This document shows positions 58,694 to 64,000 of a stretch of DNA of 64,000 nucleotides, one piece after another (the first letter of the stretch is position 1; each line of letters begins with the position of its first letter). Origin of the DNA: Sphingomonas hankookensis (lineage in GTDB: Bacteria > Pseudomonadota > Alphaproteobacteria > Sphingomonadales > Sphingomonadaceae); the NCBI RefSeq assembly GCF_028551275.1, contig NZ_CP117025.1, positions 3,216,001 through 3,280,000 on the forward strand, written 5' to 3'. Under the pieces are notes generated by a model, which had not been told where the DNA came from, made no database searches, and worked only from the letters and a program-made list of their open reading frames with translations. The position numbers and the translations under genes are program-made.

Positions 58694-58880
58694 TTAGAAG
58701 TCGACCCGTGCACCGACGCGGATGAAGCGGCCGAGGATGTTCGCGCCGGACCAGGCCGGGTTGAACTGGCCCTGGCTGTAGGCGGCGCTGGGGTCGAACG
58801 GGGCCTTCAGGTCAAGGACGTTCAACACGTTGGTGTAGATCGAGAAGCGGTCGCTGACCTTGTAGGTCGCCGACGGACTC
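58694..58880 (-). pseudogene. C-terminal remnant of a TonB-dependent receptor gene
   Basis: Reading the minus strand back from the TAA at 58694-58696 gives about 62 codons of the receptor C-terminus: WSPSATYKVSDRFSIYTNVL at the start, then LDLKAPFDPSAAYSQGQF and, at the end, GANILGRFIRVGARVDF. This is the final strands of a TonB-dependent barrel with its terminal Phe. Just upstream (about 58890) the frame meets a stop and similarity ends, so the rest of the gene has been deleted. It retains its own terminator. It is clearly related to, but not part of, the receptor that ends at 59035. Confidence 0.8.
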
Positions 58881-58977
58881 CAAGGAAAGGAAGTCCGAGG
58901 TCAAACTACTGCGCGACCAGTGCAGGGAGCAGGCTCTCCACGAGACTTCAGCATCCGCCAAACCTCACCCACCCAAA

Positions 58978-59010
58978 CAAAAAGGGGCAGCTCCTTGCGG
59001 AGCCGCCCCT
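58978..59010 (-). terminator. Terminator of the second TonB-dependent receptor gene
   Basis: AGGGGC-a-GCTCC / GGAGC-c-GCCCCT (58983-59010, one mismatch, loop TTGC) with a U-run on the minus strand from the A-tract at 58979-58983. It starts 25 nt after the receptor stop. Confidence 0.8.
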
Positions 59011-59034
59011 CTTCTGGCGTCGATGGAACGGTTC

Positions 59035-62000
59035 TTACAGACCGACCTTCACACCCGCGCGGAAGTACCGGCCGAGGATGCCGAGGCCGCCCTGCACCGG
59101 GTTGTAGAGGTGCGCGCCATAGGTGACGTTGTCGAGCGGCGGCAGCCGGTCGAACAGGTTGATGGCGTTCACGTAGAAGGTGAAGCGATCGTTGACCTTG
59201 AACGAGGTGTTCAGATCGACGGTGATGTAATCGCTGACCTTGCAGGGGATGGTGCCGTCCGAAAGGCCGCAGTCACCCGCGGTGCCCGGACCGGTCTGGT
59301 CCTCCGCCGACAGGTCATACCCGTCGAAATAGTTGACCGTCGCGCTGACCAGCACGTCACGGAACTCGACCGTGTTCAGCCACGTACCACGCCACTGCGG
59401 CGTGCCCGAGCCTGCCGTCAGGTTGTAGTTGCCCAGCGTCCCTTCGTAGCGTTCCTTCGAACCGTCGGGGAAGGTCGTGCTCAGTTCGAGTATGTAGCTC
59501 GCCTCGAGGTTGCTCGACACGCGCAGGTCGTCGTTGAAGCGATAGTTGGCGTTGATCCCGAAATCGATGCCTTCTGACTTGATCGTGTTGGCATTGATGA
59601 AGGGCGACTGCACGAACGCGATGCGCGGACGCGCGGTCGGGTTGTTAATGTCGACCGCGTCCGGGATGACCGTGTAGCCGGCCGGGATCGCCTGACCCGC
59701 ATAATAGGCGGCAATCGCCGGAGCGTTGTTCGCGGTCGTGATCGCGTCGGTCTTCTTGATGTTATAATAGTCTACCGTGAACGACACGTTGCGGATCGGT
59801 TCGAACAGGATGCCGGCAGTGTAGCTGCGCGACTTTTCCGCCTTCAGGTCCGGGTTCGAAATGCTCGTCTGACCGTAGGTCGCTGCCGAGATGTAGGACG
59901 GGCAGCGGGTATAGGTCGCCAGCGAGCAGCCATATTGCGACAGGAAGGCGTCGTTGTAGATGCCCTGCGTCGCGCTGACGTAACCGGTGGTCGGGAAGGT
60001 CGCATTGGCTTCGCCGAACGACGGGATACGGAAGCCCTTCGACCAGGTACCGCGCACCACCAACTGGCGGATCGGGGTGAACTTCGCACCGATCTTCGGC
60101 GAGAAATTGTCCTGGCCGCTCGAGTACTTGTCGTACCGGCCCGAGGCGTTGATCAGGAACTGATCGACGATCGGCGCTTCGAGTTCGGCATAGGCCGAAT
60201 AAACGGTGCGGTTACCCTTGGCTGCGAAGCCGTTCAGGCGGAAATAGCGCTGCGTCGGGCCGTTGATGTCGCTATTGGCGCTGGGCGCATCGACCGCTTC
60301 GTAGCGGATCGCGGTGCCGACACCGATGGCGAGCGGACCGCCGGGCAGTTCGAACAGCGACGTCTGGACGCTGGCCTGTGCCTGGTACAGGTCGGACGTG
60401 GCGTTGTTGATGTTTTCCGGCGCGATCTGGTCCAGCACCGCCTGGCTGTTGGCCTGCGGATTGATGAAGTTGTAGCTGCCGGTGTTGACCGCGTTCAGCA
60501 GGTTCTGAATGCGGACATAGCCGTTCGCGCGGGTCTGCAGGTCGATGTGCATCGCCGTCGCGCCGACATTGTAGCTGACATTGTCGGTGATGTCGCCGGT
60601 AACGCCGAGTGCCGCACGATAGGCGCGGGTGCGCGTCTCGTTTTGTTCCCGCAGGTTCGGGATGCGCCCGATGATCGCCGCCGTCTGGTTCTGCGCCGCG
60701 AACGGGTTGTTCGGGTTCAACACCCGGTCGGCCGCGGTCGAGCAGTTCACGCCCGACTGGCAGATATAGACCGGCAACTGCAGGATGGTGTTGTTGCCAT
60801 AGGCAGCGATATTCGCCGAGGTGCTGTAGCGCGGGAAGTAGAACCCGGCCGGCGCATTGCCGCGGATCGTTGCCGGCAGACCTTCATAGAAGGTGTTGGT
60901 CTGCAGGAAGTTGAATTCGCCATAGGCTTCGCCATTGTCGCCGAACTTCGCGGTGGCGCGGGCCGAACCGCCGAAGCGTTCGATACGCGGCGCAATGTTG
61001 CCATAGAGCAGGGTCAGGTCTTCCTGGCACACCACGCCATTGGCCGGCGCGGCGGCATTTTGCGCCAGCGCCAGTTCGGCGGTGCTCAGCTGCGCAGTGG
61101 GCAGGCCCTGGCAACCGTTCAGATACTGATAGCGGCTCGACACGCCCGGGATCGCGGCGCCGGTGATGGGATCACGCGGACGGACCGCGAACGGCGTGGT
61201 GATTTCGAAACCGCCGGTGTTGCCATCAGCTTCCGTGCCGTTCAGCACGCCGTTGGCACCGCAGTTCCCTTCGTAGCACACCTGACGCAGATCGTCGGTG
61301 TTGTAGGGATAGCGGCGGTTGGCGGCGCGCAGCGCTTCCGAACGATAATAGAAGCCGCTGCCATAGATGTTGAAGCCGTCGTCCGACAGGTCGCCGATAC
61401 CGGCGGTCAGAGACATGCGATACTGGCTCGCATCGCCCCGCTCGGAAATACCGGCTTCGGCGCGGCCACCGACGCCCTTGAACTGCTTCTTGGTGATGAT
61501 GTTGACGACGCCCGCGACCGCGTCCGCGCCGTAGAGCGACGATGCACCGTCGCGCAGGACCTGCACTTCCTGGACGATATCGTCGGGGATGGTGTTCAGG
61601 TCGACGAAGTTGCGCGTGCCGTCGTCGGCCAGCGGGTAATAGGCGCCACGCAGGCCGTCGAAGAGCACCAGCGTCGAGTTCGACGACAGGCCGCGCAGCG
61701 ACACCGCCGACGCACCGCCGGCGAAGGCGCCGTTGGCGGTGAACGAGTTGGTCAGCGCCGGGCCGTTGTTCGACGACAGCGTCTGCAGGCCGTCCTGGAT
61801 CGTCGCGAGACCGCGGCGGTCGAGGCTTTCGGTCGTCACAACGGTAACCGGCGACGGCGTTTCGGCGTCGGCGCGGCGCAGCAGCGAACCGGTGACGACG
61901 ATCGTCTCGTCGTCTGTCTGGGCGGCGGTGGTCGTCGGAACGGTCGCCGGCTGGGCGGCCGGCTCGTCGGCCGTTACCGTCGACTGCGCGAAGGCCGGAC

Positions 62001-62076
62001 CGGCGATCGTGCTGACGATGAGCGCGGACAAAGCCGCTCCGTGGCGCAACGACGTGCGCATTGAGATGGCAACCAT
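59035..62076 (-). CDS. TonB-dependent receptor (outer membrane)
   Basis: About 1013 residues from ATG 62076; an ATG at 62061 is an alternative, and either gives a signal peptide ending GPAFAQ. The plug domain reads ETIVVTGSLLRRADAETPSP near 55, later LRGLSSNSTLVLFDGLRG, LYGADAVAGVVNIITKKQF and the Cys-containing extracellular loops YEGNCG and QSGVNC. The barrel ends with FRAGVKVGL. It is related to the first receptor but diverged. Ligand unknown; it is preceded by an inverted repeat that may bind a regulator. Confidence 0.93.
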   Translation of the reverse strand: MVAISMRTSLRHGAALSALIVSTIAGPAFAQSTVTADEPAAQPATVPTTTAAQTDDETIVVTGSLLRRADAETPSPVTVVTTESLDRRGLATIQDGLQTLSSNNGPALTNSFTANGAFAGGASAVSLRGLSSNSTLVLFDGLRGAYYPLADDGTRNFVDLNTIPDDIVQEVQVLRDGASSLYGADAVAGVVNIITKKQFKGVGGRAEAGISERGDASQYRMSLTAGIGDLSDDGFNIYGSGFYYRSEALRAANRRYPYNTDDLRQVCYEGNCGANGVLNGTEADGNTGGFEITTPFAVRPRDPITGAAIPGVSSRYQYLNGCQGLPTAQLSTAELALAQNAAAPANGVVCQEDLTLLYGNIAPRIERFGGSARATAKFGDNGEAYGEFNFLQTNTFYEGLPATIRGNAPAGFYFPRYSTSANIAAYGNNTILQLPVYICQSGVNCSTAADRVLNPNNPFAAQNQTAAIIGRIPNLREQNETRTRAYRAALGVTGDITDNVSYNVGATAMHIDLQTRANGYVRIQNLLNAVNTGSYNFINPQANSQAVLDQIAPENINNATSDLYQAQASVQTSLFELPGGPLAIGVGTAIRYEAVDAPSANSDINGPTQRYFRLNGFAAKGNRTVYSAYAELEAPIVDQFLINASGRYDKYSSGQDNFSPKIGAKFTPIRQLVVRGTWSKGFRIPSFGEANATFPTTGYVSATQGIYNDAFLSQYGCSLATYTRCPSYISAATYGQTSISNPDLKAEKSRSYTAGILFEPIRNVSFTVDYYNIKKTDAITTANNAPAIAAYYAGQAIPAGYTVIPDAVDINNPTARPRIAFVQSPFINANTIKSEGIDFGINANYRFNDDLRVSSNLEASYILELSTTFPDGSKERYEGTLGNYNLTAGSGTPQWRGTWLNTVEFRDVLVSATVNYFDGYDLSAEDQTGPGTAGDCGLSDGTIPCKVSDYITVDLNTSFKVNDRFTFYVNAINLFDRLPPLDNVTYGAHLYNPVQGGLGILGRYFRAGVKVGL

Positions 62077-62163
62077 GGAAACAGCAATCCCCTTTAACCC
62101 AGACGGGCGTTCCAAGCGGCCGACCCGCATCGCTGGCGGGCCGAACCGGGCAAGTATCGGGCG

Positions 62164-62181
62164 TTACAAGCCTATTTGTAA
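62164..62181. promoter_or_regulatory. Candidate operator upstream of the second receptor
   Basis: TTACAA-N6-TTGTAA, perfect 6-bp arms, 88 nt upstream of the receptor start, in a locally A/T-rich stretch. Confidence 0.45.
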
Positions 62182-62344
62182 ATACGGATGGCTGTATTCT
62201 AGAAATTACGTGTCAGCTGTAACTATTGCGCAACACTTTGTCATAGAACGGATAGTGTGAGGAAACGATCCGCCCGTGGCGAAGCGGCATGCCGCCGCCT
62301 CGCAAGCGTTGCGAAGACCCGCCCGGACCGGTCGGAAAACGGCG

Positions 62345-62965
62345 TTACAGGAAGCTCGCGCGGACCCCGTCGATGACGAACTGCGCCGCCAGCGCCGCCA
62401 GCAGCACGCCGAGCAGGCGGGTGATGACCGCCTCGATCCGCGCGCCCAGCAGCTTCATGATCGGGCCGGCCGCCAGCAAGGCCGCAAGCGTCAGGGCGAG
62501 GATCGTGCCCAGCGCCCCCAGCACGACGGCGCGCGCGCCCCAGTCGCCGACCTGGCTCATCAACAGCATGACGGAGGCGATCGACCCCGGCCCGGCGATC
62601 ATCGGCATCGCCATGGGGAAGGTCGAGACGTCCTCAACCTCGGGGGTTTCGATGATCTTCTGCGCGCGGTCCTCGCGGCGCTGGGTGCGCTTTTCGAACA
62701 CCATTTCCAGCGCGATCAGGAACAGCATGATGCCGCCCGCGATGCGGAAACTGTCGAGGCTGATCCCGAGCGCCTTCAGCAGCGCCTGTCCGAACAGCGC
62801 GAAGACGACGAGGATCGCGGTGGCGATGCCGACCGCGCGGATCGCCATCGACCGGCGCTGGATGTTCGACGCGCCAGTGGTCAGGCCGGCATAGATCGGC
62901 GCGCAGCCCGGCGGATCGATCACCACGAAAAAGGTGATGAACGACGAGACGAACAGCTCGATCAC
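62345..62965 (-). CDS. MarC/NAAT-like integral membrane protein
   Basis: 206 residues from GTG 62965, which overlaps the folD stop (GTGA). Six membrane segments are visible. The family pattern is [18 protein letters not shown] at the N-terminus, [15 protein letters not shown] in the middle, and [20 protein letters not shown]. MarC proteins were once thought to affect multidrug resistance; the function is not established. Translational coupling to folD is a common arrangement in alphaproteobacteria. A longer open frame (to 63898) is the shadow of folD. Confidence 0.88.
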   Translation of the reverse strand: MIELFVSSFITFFVVIDPPGCAPIYAGLTTGASNIQRRSMAIRAVGIATAILVVFALFGQALLKALGISLDSFRIAGGIMLFLIALEMVFEKRTQRREDRAQKIIETPEVEDVSTFPMAMPMIAGPGSIASVMLLMSQVGDWGARAVVLGALGTILALTLAALLAAGPIMKLLGARIEAVITRLLGVLLAALAAQFVIDGVRASFL

Positions 62966-63837
62966 AGTGTCTTGTCGTCGAACGCGATGCCTGCCCGGCG
63001 ATACGCCGCGACCAGCGTGTTGCGCAGCAGGCAGGCGATGGTCATCGGCCCGACCCCGCCCGGCACCGGGGTGATCGCGCCCGCGACCTCCTTCGCCGAC
63101 GCGAAGTCGACATCGCCGACCAGTCCCGCATCGGTGCGGTTGATGCCGACATCGATCACGGTCGCACCGGGCTTGATCCAATCGCCCGGCACAAAGTTGG
63201 CCCGCCCCACTGCCGCCACGACGATATCGGCGCGGCGGACATGGTCGGCCAGGTCGCGGGTGCGCGAATGGGCGATGGTGACGGTGCAGCTCTCGGCGGT
63301 CAGCAGCGCCGCCATCGGCTTGCCGACGATGTTCGAGCGGCCGACGACGACCGCGTCCATCCCCGAGAGATCGCCCAGCACGTCGCGCAGCAGCAACAGG
63401 CAGCCATAGGGGGTGCAGGGCACCATCCCTGGCAGGCCGGTCGCCAGCCGGCCGGCATTGACCGGGTGAAAACCGTCGACATCCTTGTCCGGGTCGATGG
63501 TCAGCAGCACGGCGTCGCTGTCGAGATGCTTGGGCAGCGGCAGCTGGACGAGGATGCCGTCGACCGCCGGATCGGCGTTCAGCTGTTCGACCCGCGCGAT
63601 CAGGTCGTCCTGCGACACATCGGTCGACAGGCGATGTTCGAAGCTGGCCATGCCCGCCTCGCGCGTCGCCTTGCCCTTCGAGCGGACATAGACGGAGGAC
63701 GCCGCATCCTCGCCCACCAGCACGACCGCGAGCCCCGCCGGACGACCGGCAGCGGCCGCGAAGGCGGCGGCATGGGTGGCGACACGCGCGCGCAAATTCG
63801 CGGCGAAGGCTTTTCCGTCGATGATCCGGGCAGTCAT
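62962..63837 (-). CDS. folD: Bifunctional methylenetetrahydrofolate dehydrogenase/cyclohydrolase
   Basis: 291 residues from ATG 63837, normal length. It interconverts 5,10-methylene- and 10-formyl-tetrahydrofolate using NADP. The catalytic Lys is in [10 protein letters not shown] (about 53). Signatures are [25 protein letters not shown], the cofactor motif [12 protein letters not shown] and the C-terminal [13 protein letters not shown]. The frame runs open to 63945 over repeat sequence, which is not coding. It is coupled to the MarC-like gene. Confidence 0.96.
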   Translation of the reverse strand: MTARIIDGKAFAANLRARVATHAAAFAAAAGRPAGLAVVLVGEDAASSVYVRSKGKATREAGMASFEHRLSTDVSQDDLIARVEQLNADPAVDGILVQLPLPKHLDSDAVLLTIDPDKDVDGFHPVNAGRLATGLPGMVPCTPYGCLLLLRDVLGDLSGMDAVVVGRSNIVGKPMAALLTAESCTVTIAHSRTRDLADHVRRADIVVAAVGRANFVPGDWIKPGATVIDVGINRTDAGLVGDVDFASAKEVAGAITPVPGGVGPMTIACLLRNTLVAAYRRAGIAFDDKTL

Positions 63838-63903
63838 AGGGGTTGCATAGAGGGTGGCGGCAGGGTTCGCCACCCCCGGATTTTGCTCCCCCACACACAC
63901 GTC

Positions 63904-63924
63904 ACCCCGGGCTTGACCCGGGGT
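63904..63924. repeat. REP-like hairpin (ACCCCGG family), single copy
   Basis: ACCCCGGG-CTTGA-CCCGGGGT, followed by CTCGCTTCTTCTTCTC, the usual flank of this family. It lies between folD and the next gene. Confidence 0.75.
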
Positions 63925-63948
63925 CTCGCTTCTTCTTCTCTTCACATC

Positions 63949-64000
63949 ATGGACGGAGAGCGGCAGGGAGGCTGGGTGTACATCATGGCCGACCGCTATC
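63949..64000 (+). CDS. GIY-YIG nuclease-family protein, N-terminal fragment
   Basis: ATG 63949 begins [17 protein letters not shown] and runs off the right edge. The [11 protein letters not shown] stretch is the start of the stand-alone GIY-YIG domain proteins (UPF0213-type) abundant in sphingomonads. Only 17 codons are visible, so the call rests on this motif alone. Confidence 0.6.
   Translation, partial: MDGERQGGWVYIMADRY

Noticed and set aside
59935..62064. 709-residue plus-strand open frame opposite the second receptor gene
   Set aside because: Antisense to a well-supported TonB-dependent receptor; the product is low-complexity Arg/Gly/Val.

Overview
The window looks like chromosomal DNA of a high-GC alphaproteobacterium of the order Sphingomonadales, probably Sphingomonas. 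The reasons are very GC-rich third codon positions, 4-nt ATGA/GTGA gene overlaps, large 'VTGSRI/VTGS' TonB-dependent receptors, a short-chain fatty-acyl-type XRE regulator, an exosortase-A-type glycosyltransferase, and two intergenic hairpin repeat families that I associate with sphingomonads. The genus is inferred from gene content; no rRNA or tRNA gene is visible to confirm it. No CRISPR array, insertion sequence or prophage was found.

Layout. 1-2.4 kb: end of a sugar-type oxidoreductase, a MoCF/CinA-like protein, methionine aminopeptidase and a DUF3592-like membrane protein. 2.4-4.5 kb: glnB-glnA with a sigma-54-like promoter and a terminator. 4.8-7.2 kb: an exported acid-phosphatase-like metallophosphoesterase, convergent with an AtoE-type fatty acid transporter. 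7.3-13.4 kb: TamA-TamB outer-membrane assembly pair. 13.4-15.2 kb: small proteins and a LexA/cI-like repressor divergent from a Cro-like small protein. 15.2-17.2 kb: proline-rich membrane protein plus glycosyltransferase. 17.2-19.6 kb: ScfR-type regulator divergent from an SDR enzyme. 19.56-20.4 kb: a five-copy tandem repeat. 20.4-23.4 kb: SDR, a secreted probable outer-membrane protein, a frameshifted peptidoglycan-binding/M15 peptidase and its exported partner. 23.5-28.5 kb: maeB divergent from mutS. 28.7-30.6 kb: GH43-like protein and glutaminase. 30.9-34.9 kb: lipoprotein, two paired exported amidohydrolases and a membrane protein. 35.0-41.0 kb: DUF4129-DUF4350-MoxR-DUF58-SpoIIM-RDD operon. 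41.0-43.6 kb: MASE1-PAS-GGDEF diguanylate cyclase and a membrane protein. 43.7-51.1 kb: leucine/isovalerate catabolic (liu) cluster on the minus strand. 51.4-55.3 kb: MBL-fold hydrolase and clpB. 55.4-62.1 kb: two TonB-dependent receptors flanking the 3' remnant of a third. 62.3-64 kb: marC-like gene, folD and the start of a GIY-YIG protein.

Most of this is housekeeping or ordinary sphingomonad content. The places worth a second look are: the S24 repressor/Cro-like switch with two operator-like inverted repeats; the M15 peptidase with a one-base lesion coupled to a secreted partner, in DNA with codons unlike its surroundings; a 39-residue ORF locked between two liu-cluster genes by 4-nt overlaps; a DUF3088 protein with a long N-terminal extension; the tandem repeat at 19.6-20.3 kb; and the AT-rich region next to the receptor remnant, which carries three exact 13-bp-spaced iterons. 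No clearly new multi-gene system is proven by sequence alone.
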